Positions 45,813 to 53,008 of a DNA stretch of 53,008 bases are shown piece by piece. The stretch spans positions 1-53,008 of the forward strand of contig JADEXJ010000026.1 of assembly GCA_015207195.1 (NCBI GenBank), written 5' to 3'. How positions within the stretch are numbered: position 1 is the first letter of the stretch; every line of letters starts with the position of its first letter. The notes beneath the pieces are model-generated. The model was given only the letters and a program-made list of their open reading frames with translations, was not told the origin of the DNA and made no database searches. The translations under genes and the position numbers were made by a program. This DNA is from Pleurocapsales cyanobacterium LEGE 10410. Lineage in GTDB: Bacteria > Cyanobacteriota > Cyanobacteriia > Cyanobacteriales > Xenococcaceae.

Positions 45813-47000
45813 ATGCGTGTAATTCTAATGACGGGCAAGGGAGGAGTTGGTAAAACTTCTGTGGCAGCAGCTACGGGGTTACGTTGTGCAGAAATGGGAC
45901 ACAAAACACTGGTACTCAGTACCGATCCCGCTCATTCTTTGGCAGATAGTTTCGATCTTGAACTGGGACACGATCCCCAGGCAATTCGCACCAACCTTTG
46001 GGGAGCGGAACTCGATGCCTTGCGAGAATTGGAAGGTAACTGGGGTTCGGTAAAGCGTTATATTACCCAAGTTTTGCAGGCTAGAGGTTTAGATGGCGTA
46101 CAGGCTGAAGAATTGGCGATTTTGCCAGGAATGGATGAAATCTTTGGCTTGGTTAGGATGAAACGTCACTACGACGAAGGTGACTTTGATACTTTGATTA
46201 TTGATTCTGCCCCTACGGGAACGGCTTTAAGGCTATTGAGTTTACCCGAAGTGGGTGGTTGGTATATGAGACGTTTTTACAAACCGTTACAGGGAATGTC
46301 CGCAGCGTTACGCCCTCTAGTCGAGCCATTTTTTAAACCCATTGCTGGTTTTTCGTTACCCGATAAGGAAGTTATGGATGCTCCCTATGAGTTCTATGAG
46401 CAAATAGAAGCCTTGGAAAAGGTTTTGACCGACAATACTAAAACTTCGGTGCGTTTGGTGATGAACCCCGAAAAAATGGTGATTAAAGAGTCCTTACGCG
46501 CTCATGCTTATTTAAGTCTGTACAATGTTGCTACAGATTTAGTAATTGCCAATCGAGTAATTCCTAACGAAGTCAAAGATCCTTTCTTCCAACGCTGGAA
46601 AGAAAACCAAAATGTATACAAGCAAGAAATTTATGATAATTTCCATCCTTTACCCGTCAAGGAAGCTCCTTTGTTTCCGACAGAAATGTGCGGAATGGAG
46701 GCATTGGAAAAGCTAAAGGAAATTTTATATCAAGATGAAGACCCAACCCAGGTTTACTATCAAGAAAGCACTATTAAGGTGATTCAAGAACAGGGCAGCT
46801 ACAGTCTACATTTATATTTACCAGGCATTCCCAAGGAAAAAGTTCAGTTAAACAAAACTGGTGATGAATTGAATATCAGAATCGGCAATCATCGTCGCAA
46901 TTTGGTTTTGCCTCAAGCCCTAGCAGCACTCCAGCCGTCGGGAGCAAAGATGGATGAGGATTATTTGAAAATTAGCTTCAAGGATATGGCTAAGGTTTAG
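45813..47000 (+). CDS. ArsA/Get3-like ATPase with HSP20-like tail
   Basis: A 395-residue ATPase. The deviant Walker A is [19 protein letters not shown], followed by switch [14 protein letters not shown], and [18 protein letters not shown] with the switch II Asp. The C-terminal ~80 residues ([20 protein letters not shown] to YLKISF) form an HSP20/alpha-crystallin-like domain, as in the cyanobacterial and plastid ArsA family. No metal-binding Cys cluster of true arsenite pumps is seen, so a protein-targeting or chaperone role is likelier. It starts with ATG. The 3' flank is a repeat patch without genes. Confidence 0.9.
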   Translation: MRVILMTGKGGVGKTSVAAATGLRCAEMGHKTLVLSTDPAHSLADSFDLELGHDPQAIRTNLWGAELDALRELEGNWGSVKRYITQVLQARGLDGVQAEELAILPGMDEIFGLVRMKRHYDEGDFDTLIIDSAPTGTALRLLSLPEVGGWYMRRFYKPLQGMSAALRPLVEPFFKPIAGFSLPDKEVMDAPYEFYEQIEALEKVLTDNTKTSVRLVMNPEKMVIKESLRAHAYLSLYNVATDLVIANRVIPNEVKDPFFQRWKENQNVYKQEIYDNFHPLPVKEAPLFPTEMCGMEALEKLKEILYQDEDPTQVYYQESTIKVIQEQGSYSLHLYLPGIPKEKVQLNKTGDELNIRIGNHRRNLVLPQALAALQPSGAKMDEDYLKISFKDMAKV

Positions 47001-47082
47001 ATGTCGTAATTTGTTTGATGTCTTGAATTACTAATGATATCGTTTGTAGCTATTTGTTGTTAGTAATTAGTTATTAGCATTA

Positions 47083-47107
47083 TTGGGTTACGCTATCGCT
47101 AGCCCAA
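47083..47107. repeat. Small hairpin repeat TTGGGTTA / TAGCCCAA
   Basis: An 8-bp stem with one G-T pair encloses a 9-base loop (CGCTATCGC). The form matches the TTGGGTT..AACCCAA hairpins dispersed in cyanobacterial genomes. It opens the repeat-rich gap after the ArsA-like gene. Confidence 0.5.
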
Positions 47108-47123
47108 CCTACTGGATTGGCAT

Positions 47124-47280
47124 AGCTAATTTGAGGCATTAGAATTGTCCGCAGATGAACACAGATAAACGCAGATGATTTGCTCGCTTACCAACAAATG
47201 ATTGGGTTTTTGAGATGCAGCAGATAGTCCTGGTTTTTCCCGCTTGTTTATTGCCCTATTTTGGGCTTGACACGACACTA
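47124..47280. repeat. Direct repeat, left (uninterrupted) copy
   Basis: A ~157-base non-coding unit that begins AGCTAATTTGAGGCATTAGA and ends TTGGGCTTGACACGACACTA. Its last 113 bases (47168-47280) recur at 47497-47609 with a single mismatch. It contains the short AACGCAGATG/AACACAGAT motif often seen in cyanobacterial spacers. Confidence 0.85.
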
Positions 47281-47292
47281 ATGGACTGTTTC

Positions 47293-47609
47293 AGCTAAAT
47301 TGATGCATTAGAAAAGTCCCCTAAAGGACTAGCTCCGCGTCCTAAAGGATATATGTTTCCCTAAAGGGTACACTTCGTTAACGGTATCCCGTAGGGACCA
47401 CTCCGCATATCGCATAGATGAACACGGATTCTTGGTGCGCGCTTGCCCTCGAATGGGGGTTCCTTAGGCGATTGAAAATCGCCAGGGTCGCACCGCAACG
47501 CAGATGATTTGCTTGCTTACCAACAAATGATTGGGTTTTTGAGATGCAGCAGATAGTCCTGGTTTTTCCCGCTTGTTTATTGCCCTATTTTGGGCTTGAC
47601 ACGACACTA
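47293..47609. repeat. Direct repeat, right copy carrying two insertions
   Basis: The same unit as at 47124-47280, but interrupted twice. AGCTAAATTGATGCATTAGA (47293) matches the left copy's start. An extra stretch then runs from about 47320 to 47411, a short repeat piece follows (GCATAGATGAACACGGAT), and a second insertion fills about 47430-47496. The 113-base end then matches the left copy. Net growth is about 160 bases. Confidence 0.8.
47434..47494. repeat. Miniature palindromic element inside the right repeat copy
   Basis: GGTGCG (47434-47439) pairs with CGCACC (47489-47494), CCCT pairs with AGGG, and GGCGATT (47467-47473) pairs with AATCGCC (47477-47483) over a GAA loop. The whole folds back on itself as a multi-stem hairpin, and it fits exactly the second insertion in the right repeat copy. 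Confidence 0.65.
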
Positions 47610-47619
47610 CAATCTACAA

Positions 47620-47901
47620 CTATAGTAAGTCGGCGATCGCCTGTTCTAGTTGTGACTGTTCCAATACAGTTAGGACAAACACCTCCTGTACTGTTTTTCC
47701 CTGGCGGGCAATAACTTTATAACCGCCTCGGATTGGAACAGAAACCCGCAGCTTCATTTTGGGTATGTGACTTCTGGTCTTTTTGATTCTACCTGGAGTG
47801 ACAGTAGTAATTCCCTCGCACTCAATTAACTTTTGTAAGACGGGAATTAAACCAGGAAGATGAGTTGAGTGATTCCAGACTAACCGACCATCAGAAGCCA
47901 T
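47620..47901 (-). CDS. DUF2103 family protein
   Basis: A 93-residue protein. Hallmarks are GRLVWNHSTHLPGLIPVLQK, the basic stretch VTPGRIKKTRSHIPKMKLRV, and SVPIRGGYKVIARQGKTVQE. This is a small family of cyanobacterial proteins described as predicted metal-binding (H-x-x-H near NHSTH). Its function is unknown. It starts with ATG. ClpS lies upstream on the same strand with a 93-base gap. Downstream is the repeat patch. Confidence 0.8.
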   Translation of the reverse strand: MASDGRLVWNHSTHLPGLIPVLQKLIECEGITTVTPGRIKKTRSHIPKMKLRVSVPIRGGYKVIARQGKTVQEVFVLTVLEQSQLEQAIADLL

Positions 47902-47994
47902 ACCTTTACTTTCTACTACTTATTTTTATAAGGCGATCGCCCAATCATTCCTAGGATTTGTGTTTAACAATCGGCTTTGATTGATTGTAGGTTA

Positions 47995-48288
47995 CTAGGC
48001 TTGTTCCAATGGTGCCATAGTTAATCCCGCACGCTTCAGCTGTTGATGATATAGTTCCGCCTGTTCTTGGGGTCCTACCCAAACCAACGCCTGTCCTTCA
48101 TAATGTATCTGATCGGTTAGCTCCCGCGCGCGATCGCCATCCATTCCTGGAATATACTTCATTAAACATTCTATTACGTGGGGGAAAGTGTTAAAGTCAT
48201 CATTTAACACAATAATTTTGTAGTTGGGATAATGCTGCTTGATGGTCTGACCAGCTTTTTCTTTAGTTACAGTAGGGGTGACAGTCAT
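47995..48288 (-). CDS. clpS: ATP-dependent Clp protease adaptor ClpS
   Basis: A 97-residue N-end-rule adaptor that delivers substrates to ClpC/ClpP. The core reads YKIIVLNDDFNTFPHVIECL and then the helical segment MKYIPGMDGDRARELTDQIH, with the binding-pocket residues N-D-D and the second strand YEGQALVWVGPQEQAELYHQ and then QLKRAGLTMAPLE. The length matches cyanobacterial ClpS1. It starts with ATG. It is followed by DUF2103 on the same strand. Confidence 0.94.
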   Translation of the reverse strand: MTVTPTVTKEKAGQTIKQHYPNYKIIVLNDDFNTFPHVIECLMKYIPGMDGDRARELTDQIHYEGQALVWVGPQEQAELYHQQLKRAGLTMAPLEQA

Positions 48289-48470
48289 TACAGTAAATCC
48301 TAATAACTCGGCTAAATGAAATAGTTTTGGTAGATATCAGACAAATCTACCCACAATAGTTGATGTTTATCCACAAATAGTTTAACTATTTTTAATTACA
48401 TCTTCAAAATTTATTTTTATTGATGGCGATTAATTTCAAGTCTGCTATTGTTGAACTTTTACTACTCATA

Positions 48471-49268
48471 ATGATGAAAATTGCAATCGGTTGGCTATAT
48501 CCAACATTAATGAGTACTTATGGCGATCGCGGTAACGTTATTTGTCTGCAACGTCGATGTCAATGGCGAGGTATAGAAGTAGAAATTATTGCCCTCAAAC
48601 GAGAAACAGCAGCCAGAGAATTCGAGCAGGTAGATTTGATTGTCGGTGGAGGAGCGCAAGACCGTCAGCAAGAAATTGTGATGCGCGACTTGCAAGGAGC
48701 AAAAGCTAAAGCAATTCAACAAAAGCTCGAACAGGGAACACCAGGAGTATTTACCTGTGGCTCACCTCAGCTCTTAGGACATTACTACGAACCAGCATTG
48801 GGCAAAAGAATCGAAGGACTGGGTTTGCTAGATCTAGTCAGCCAGCATCCAGGTCTTGAAGCGCAACGCTGTATTGGCAATTTAGTGTTTGAAATTACGG
48901 CAACTCCCATTGCCTCCGAGTTGGAAGCTATTCTAGGGGAAAAGCCTGTAGTCATTGGCTTTGAGAATCATGGTGGCAGAACCTATCTTAAAAACGTGCA
49001 GCCTCTAGGTAAAGTAATTAAGGGATATGGTAACAATGGTGAAGACCTCACCGCAGGGGCTTTTTATCACAATGCGATCGCTACTTATGCTCACGGTCCC
49101 TTGTTACCCAAAAATCCTTTTATTGCAGATTGGCTAATTACCAAAGCCTTGCAACAAAAATATCAGCGAGAAGTTGTTTTAACCCCTCTGGATGACTCTT
49201 TGGCGATCGCAGCTCGTCAAGCAATGTTACAGCGTCTTAACCTGTCTAAGCTTATGGCAACGGTTTGA
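48471..49268 (+). CDS. GatD-like type 1 glutamine amidotransferase (CobQ-like)
   Basis: A protein of about 265 residues with a CobB/CobQ-type amidotransferase fold. It opens IAIGWLYPTLMSTYGDRGNV and has the nucleophile Cys in GVFTCGSPQLLGHYYE and the catalytic His in ATYAHGPLLPKNP. GatD works with MurT to amidate D-Glu in peptidoglycan lipid II. MurT is not adjacent, so the partner may be elsewhere. The start is probably the ATG pair at 48471/48474, since upstream codons lack the family's first strand. Its cyanobacterial function has not been shown here. Confidence 0.85.
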   Translation: MMKIAIGWLYPTLMSTYGDRGNVICLQRRCQWRGIEVEIIALKRETAAREFEQVDLIVGGGAQDRQQEIVMRDLQGAKAKAIQQKLEQGTPGVFTCGSPQLLGHYYEPALGKRIEGLGLLDLVSQHPGLEAQRCIGNLVFEITATPIASELEAILGEKPVVIGFENHGGRTYLKNVQPLGKVIKGYGNNGEDLTAGAFYHNAIATYAHGPLLPKNPFIADWLITKALQQKYQREVVLTPLDDSLAIAARQAMLQRLNLSKLMATV

Positions 49269-49396
49269 GAGGCTTATTGTTAATCTTTGCACTCTGTTGC
49301 GTGCCATGCAACGCAATTTGGCTTAATATTGCAATGAAACAAGTTTATGCAAGACTATCTTGCAACAAGTAAATCTTAGCAATTGCAACCACAACT

Positions 49397-50194
49397 ATGA
49401 CTGGAAAAGTACTAGATAATGGTTCTGCTGGAGCTTTAGTTCTCATTCTACCTATAGCTTTTAGCTTTGTAGTTTTGTATATGCTGTGGCCTTACTTGCT
49501 GTTGATCGCAGCAGTAATTGTAGCTTTCAAACTTTGGCAAAACTATCAGTGGCAAAAGTGGTGTCAAGAAATTAATCCTTACTTTAATCAACTAATTAAG
49601 GAAAATCGAGGCTATCTAACTCCAGTAGATCTATCCGTAAAAGCAAACCTAACTGCTAACGCAGCCAAAGTATTTCTCTCTCGTAAAAGCGACGAATATG
49701 GCACCGAACCCCAAACTATTGAGGACAAAGGCGTTGTCTATTATTTTCCTACGGCAAGTGCCTTGGGCAGTATTTTTGATGATAGCGAACCAGAAGCAGT
49801 AAACTCTTACCAGCTAGCAGCCAAAGAATCTAATAAATTGTCTGTTCGAGGTATTGCTCAGTTGGCTAAACAAGAGCAGAGTAAAGAAGAAGAACCCGCC
49901 CAAGAATCTGAATCATCTGCTGTTGCTTTGGTAGATCGAGCAGAATCACAATCAACTGCTACAAGTGAACTTGAGCCTGAAAATAGCTCGGTAGAGCGAT
50001 CGCCTTCTATTGATGCTCATCATTCATTAATTCAAGCCGAATTAGCCAAACGCCTCGACCTAAATTCTAGTACAGTTGGTAGACGTAAATCCGATCCAGA
50101 CTTTGAAGAGTGGAGTCAGAGCAAAGATCCTGAGGGAATAGCCTGGAGATATGAATCAGAAACGAAGCTATTTATCGCAGTTGTTCCTGACTAA
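49397..50194 (+). CDS. Uncharacterised membrane-anchored protein with C-terminal HTH-like helices
   Basis: A 265-residue protein. One or two hydrophobic helices lie at residues about 13-45 (LVLILPIAFSFVVLYMLWPY then LLLIAAVIVAFKLW). A small winged-helix-like domain follows (YFNQLIKENRGYLTPVDLSV ... VVYYFPTA). A long acidic, Ser/Glu-rich linker comes next. The C-terminal part AELAKRLDLNSSTVGRRKSD and PEGIAWRYESETKLF looks like a helix-turn-helix recognition unit. It may be a membrane-bound regulator. I do not recognise a named family. It starts with ATG. Confidence 0.7.
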   Translation: MTGKVLDNGSAGALVLILPIAFSFVVLYMLWPYLLLIAAVIVAFKLWQNYQWQKWCQEINPYFNQLIKENRGYLTPVDLSVKANLTANAAKVFLSRKSDEYGTEPQTIEDKGVVYYFPTASALGSIFDDSEPEAVNSYQLAAKESNKLSVRGIAQLAKQEQSKEEEPAQESESSAVALVDRAESQSTATSELEPENSSVERSPSIDAHHSLIQAELAKRLDLNSSTVGRRKSDPDFEEWSQSKDPEGIAWRYESETKLFIAVVPD

Positions 50195-50726
50195 AGCTTT
50201 TGCTGTTGCTCGATAATTATTTCTCAAGCCAATCTCGTTGGGAGCTACAAGTACTGAGAACTAAAAGAAGCGGTACAGTATGCAGCTTAGTCTTGTATGA
50301 ATTAATACTTGCTCCCAAATGAAATTTATTCCAATTCAATCAGTGATTTGATGTATGGGGAAAACCTCCAACGAGGCGGTGCAGTTTTCCCCTACATGCG
50401 GGCGACGCAAGGCTGGTTCTTTAGGGCTTCGCACTAGGGCAGAAGGCACAAATAGGCAGAAGTTAATCTTTTTTTTTATGAATGATTTGGGACTGCTAAG
50501 TAGGTCGGCGCAATTAAAGTATTAAAGTTAATCAGCCAAGAGCGTTATTGGTCATTTGTCCTCAGTCATTGGTAAAAGTTTTCACCATGCCATGTTTATG
50601 TTGCTTAACATACTGTAGTTTATTCTCACCGACTTACTGATATACAACTAACGTTAATATTTAATAGATATCTAAGCGTCTTTTGCTTTAACTTATAATC
50701 TTATACTTCTTATCTATAGATTCTCT
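50195..50726. other. 532-base gap before pgeF
   Basis: No gene is visible. It holds the hairpin repeat at 50351-50397 and remnants of repeat sequence up to about 50460. The rest, up to the GTG start of pgeF, is AT-rich and should contain that gene's promoter. Confidence 0.4.
50351..50397. repeat. Large hairpin repeat GGGGAAAAC / GTTTTCCCC
   Basis: GGGGAAAAC (50357-50365) pairs exactly with GTTTTCCCC (50384-50392). The stem extends outwards as ATGTA/TACAT with one bulged T, and CCTC/GAGG can form an inner stem. No T-run follows. It looks like a dispersed palindromic repeat. Confidence 0.65.
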
Positions 50727-51527
50727 GTGTCTCAGCATATCGATCGCCTTTGGCATTGGCAAACTTGGCAAAATCAGGCGTATTTAACCTGTAAGCTGCT
50801 TTCAGACTGGCAACATGGTTTTTTTACCCAGCAGTTTTATCCCCGTACACCAGAAAATTTGACTTCGATTTTGCAGCCTCAAACCGTGGCGTATCGAGTC
50901 AAACAAGTACATGGTAATTTAGTACTAACGCCTCAAGAGATCGATCTGAGGATTAGAAAGCACAACCTAACTAATATCCCCGATGCTGATGCGGTAATCG
51001 GCGATCGCCCCCAGCAGTCGGTATGGGTAGCCAGTGCTGACTGCACTCCCGTTCTGATCGGAGATTTGGTTACAGGACAAGCTTGTGCAATTCATGCAGG
51101 CTGGCGAGGTACGGCGCAAAAAATTGTTCCGAAAGCGATCGCTCGATTTGTCGAATTTGGTAGTAAAAAAGAAAACTTGCGGATTGCGATTGGTCCTGCG
51201 ATCGCTGGTGAAGTATACCAGGTAGACGAAAGCGTAGCGGTTGAGGTGGGCAAAAGCATTATTCCCAATGCGGAACACAAAAATGAGGTAGAAATACTGG
51301 CGGAATTAAAGCAGCTACCCAAGACACCAATTCTAGAAGACCCTCTACCAGGCAAAGCCCGCCTCAATGTGCCACGGGTCAATCAAATTCAATTAGAACA
51401 GCTAGATATTAGTCCAGACTGTATGACGATTGCTCCTTACTGTACTTATCAACAGGGCGATCGTTTTTTCTCTTATCGGCGCACGGGAGAAAAGAAAGTT
51501 CAGTGGTCGGGGATTGTTAGCTGTTAG
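50727..51527 (+). CDS. pgeF: Peptidoglycan editing factor PgeF (multi-copper polyphenol oxidase fold, YfiH)
   Basis: A 266-residue protein of the YfiH/DUF152 family. Conserved blocks are KQVHGN, ADAVIGDRPQQSVWVASADC followed by TPVLIGD, and AIHAGWRGTAQKIVPKAIAR, with the metal-site His and Cys residues, then IAPYCTYQQGDRFFSYRRTG. The family has been called laccase-like and purine nucleoside phosphorylase-like; E. coli PgeF limits misincorporation in peptidoglycan. The start is GTG. The DUF721 gene follows 66 bases downstream on the same strand. Confidence 0.9.
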   Translation: MSQHIDRLWHWQTWQNQAYLTCKLLSDWQHGFFTQQFYPRTPENLTSILQPQTVAYRVKQVHGNLVLTPQEIDLRIRKHNLTNIPDADAVIGDRPQQSVWVASADCTPVLIGDLVTGQACAIHAGWRGTAQKIVPKAIARFVEFGSKKENLRIAIGPAIAGEVYQVDESVAVEVGKSIIPNAEHKNEVEILAELKQLPKTPILEDPLPGKARLNVPRVNQIQLEQLDISPDCMTIAPYCTYQQGDRFFSYRRTGEKKVQWSGIVSC

Positions 51528-51593
51528 CTTTTAAAAGCTTATTTCTGATCTTATGTAAGGGCAAACGATGACTAATTTCACAACTTTAAACCC

Positions 51594-52217
51594 ATGCTAT
51601 TCAATTCTGTAGAACAGATTCTGATTCGTCTCGAACAACAGCCAGGCTGGGAAAAGTTCCGCGAATATCGTCATTTACTACGATGTTGGGATGACGTTGT
51701 TAGTCAAAACATCGCCATGTATACTCGTCCTCTCTACATTAATCGGCAAGTACTGTGGGTTGCTACTTCCAGTGCAGCCAGGGCGCAAGAGCTTTCTTTT
51801 CAACGATATACTTTGCTCAAAAAACTCAATAAGAAGTTGCCATTTGTCTTAAAAGATCTTCGCTTTTCCTCTTCTGGGTGGCAGCAAAAGACTCAGCAGC
51901 AGCCCACCGAGCAAGCTTTGTTTAGTGTTAGCGATCGCCACATATCTAAAGCTAGACTTACAGATTTGCCATTTACAGACCAAAAAGCAGAAACCGAGCA
52001 AAAAGCTCAGCCTCCATCTTCTCCTGCCACAGCCCAAGCTGCTGCCAAACGCTGGTTGGAAACTATCAAACAAAATTCTTCAACATTTATGTCTTGTCCC
52101 AACTGTGGTTCACCTACACCAAGAGCAGAAATAGAACGTTGGAATTTATGCTATCACTGTATCGCTCAAAAATGGTCTCAAAAATATCGCCCTCCCAGTT
52201 TTCCAGAGCGATCTTAA
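51594..52217 (+). CDS. DciA/DUF721-domain protein with C-terminal zinc ribbon
   Basis: A 207-residue protein. The N-terminal DUF721 domain (about 5-100) reads LEQQPGWEKFREYRHLLRCW, then DDVVSQNIAMYTRPLYINRQ and VLWVATSSAARAQELSFQRY, matching the KH-like fold of DciA, the replicative-helicase operator in many bacteria. A low-complexity Gln/Ser/Lys linker follows. The C-terminus has four Cys in SCPNCGSP and LCYHCIAQKW, a zinc-ribbon or treble-clef type finger. This tail is not part of the standard DciA domain. It starts with ATG and lies 66 bases after pgeF. Confidence 0.85.
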   Translation: MLFNSVEQILIRLEQQPGWEKFREYRHLLRCWDDVVSQNIAMYTRPLYINRQVLWVATSSAARAQELSFQRYTLLKKLNKKLPFVLKDLRFSSSGWQQKTQQQPTEQALFSVSDRHISKARLTDLPFTDQKAETEQKAQPPSSPATAQAAAKRWLETIKQNSSTFMSCPNCGSPTPRAEIERWNLCYHCIAQKWSQKYRPPSFPERS

Positions 52218-52495
52218 AAACCCTCTAAAAGAAAATTGGCTTTTGCAGAGTCGATCCCTATATGTTTTTCTACCTATAGCTCCTGGTAGGAAATACCAAA
52301 ATGTTATTTTGAATACGGTTTTTCATGAATAATGTATCTATGTATTGACTAATTATAAAGATAATATAAAAGGTCTAAACTGCTGGGGATCGCTTAAAGC
52401 CTTACTAAATAGCCGTTTGAATTGAATAAACCAAATTATAAAGAAAGTACAAAATATAAATAGCGCGATAGAACAAAACCGAGCTAAAAAACCCA

Positions 52496-52780
52496 ATGAA
52501 CGAAACAAATTTTTCAACTTCTAATTCTAATTGTCGCTACTGTCGCTTTTATCAGCCACAAGGACGTAGAGGCGGTTGTTGCCAAATGTTAGGCGTACCA
52601 GTTCAAAGTAGTTGGAAAGCTTGTACTTTAGCCTCTTCTCCCTTTGAAACGACCGTGAAAAAACTAGAAAACATTTTTCAGCTAGAAACTCCAATTCGGC
52701 TAGATTCTTCTACTCAATTAGCTTCCAAAGAATCTGAATTTGATGTAGATAGTAATTTTTCTTCAATGATTCCCTCTTAG
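52496..52780 (+). CDS. Small Cys-rich cyanobacterial protein
   Basis: A 94-residue protein. The first half has a compact cysteine cluster: NCRYCRFYQPQGRRGGCCQM, then LGVPVQSSWKACTLASSPF, with five Cys in a C-x2-C-x10-CC pattern plus one. This fits a short metal- or disulfide-stabilised unit. The second half is low-complexity, Ser- and acid-rich. I recognise it as a conserved cyanobacterial protein, without a known function. It starts with ATG and is preceded by a 278-base non-coding gap. Confidence 0.75.
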   Translation: MNETNFSTSNSNCRYCRFYQPQGRRGGCCQMLGVPVQSSWKACTLASSPFETTVKKLENIFQLETPIRLDSSTQLASKESEFDVDSNFSSMIPS

Positions 52781-52922
52781 CTAGACTTAGCCAGGGTAAA
52801 CCTCGTCAACGGTAATCGCTTAATTAAATTGCAGTTTATTTTTTATATCTATTGAACTAAAGCAACTTAAGTAGACGGTTACAATTAAATATAAGATAGA
52901 AAAGCTGAAAAATGAGTAAAAA

Positions 52923-53008
52923 ATGCCTGCACCACTAAGAGTAAAACTAAGTTGCTTGGAAGAAGAAACATTAGGGGAATTACAGAAAGCAAGCTCAGTG
53001 CCTTATCG
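52923..53008 (+). mobile_element. 5' end of probable IS630-family transposase (cut by window)
   Basis: From the ATG at 52923 the frame reads MPAPLRVKLSCLEEETLGEL and QKASSVPYR before the window ends. It resembles the N-terminus of cyanobacterial IS630-family transposases, which open with a short leader, an E/L-rich helix and a V-P-x-R turn before the helix-turn-helix. Only about 28 codons are present, so the catalytic DDE part cannot be checked. I could not find its terminal inverted repeat in the 140 bases upstream. Confidence 0.55.

Noticed and set aside
47124-47609. CRISPR array
   Set aside because: Two long imperfect copies only, with no short regular repeat and spacer pattern and no cas genes in the window.

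Overview
The window is a stretch of cyanobacterial chromosome. The evidence is the very frequent palindrome GCGATCGC (HIP1) inside and between genes, and the gene content: psb30/ycf12 (photosystem II), gun4 (chlorophyll synthesis), an IctB-type membrane protein, a COP23-domain protein, two PknB-like Ser/Thr kinases with TPR-like tails, and several proteins of cyanobacteria-only families. By eye the DNA is AT-rich. The repeats and gene content would suit a coccoid or baeocyte-forming lineage, but the sequence alone does not fix the genus. I saw no rRNA, tRNA, CRISPR array or prophage.

Layout. 0-2.6 kb: tpiA (minus), a DoxX protein and a PsiE protein (plus). 2.6-5.0 kb: a small accessory island with a cut-off hicB, a frameshifted aldo/keto reductase tail, a glycosyltransferase that has lost its middle, an SMR-like membrane protein lacking the usual glutamate, and a TetR regulator with two matched palindromes at its start. 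5.2-7.1 kb: an unusual transketolase-family enzyme. 7.3-16.2 kb: a seven-gene minus-strand operon with two GT2 glycosyltransferases (one with a membrane tail, of the polyprenyl-phosphate type), a PAPS sulfotransferase, an LPG-synthase-type membrane protein, and three tandem paralogous multi-spanning proteins that look like GT-C glycosyltransferases. I read it as a pathway that builds a lipid-linked, possibly sulfated surface glycan. It is the most likely new system in the window.

16.2-23.5 kb: a candidate structured RNA leader, a UPF0182 membrane protein, a secreted M48 protease, KDPG aldolase, psb30 (46 codons), a branched-chain amino-acid ABC ATPase and a COP23 protein. 23.5-32.5 kb: a Ser/Thr kinase, isocitrate dehydrogenase, a LuxR-type response regulator, gun4, a degenerate histidine kinase and ictB. 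32.6-41.9 kb: smpB, an O-methyltransferase, a second Ser/Thr kinase, a membrane GTPase, lepA, a small ribbon-helix-helix-like protein and an intact histidine kinase. 42.0-47.0 kb: egtB-egtC (ergothioneine), tadA, two small cyanobacterial proteins and an ArsA/Get3-like ATPase.

47.0-53.0 kb: a patch of nested non-coding repeats, DUF2103, clpS, a GatD-like amidotransferase, an uncharacterised membrane protein, pgeF, a DciA-like protein with a zinc ribbon, a small Cys-rich protein, and the first codons of an apparent IS630-family transposase cut by the window edge.

Most genes are housekeeping or regulatory and stand alone or in pairs. Only the 7.3-16.2 kb block and the 3.2-5.0 kb block look like multi-gene functional units.
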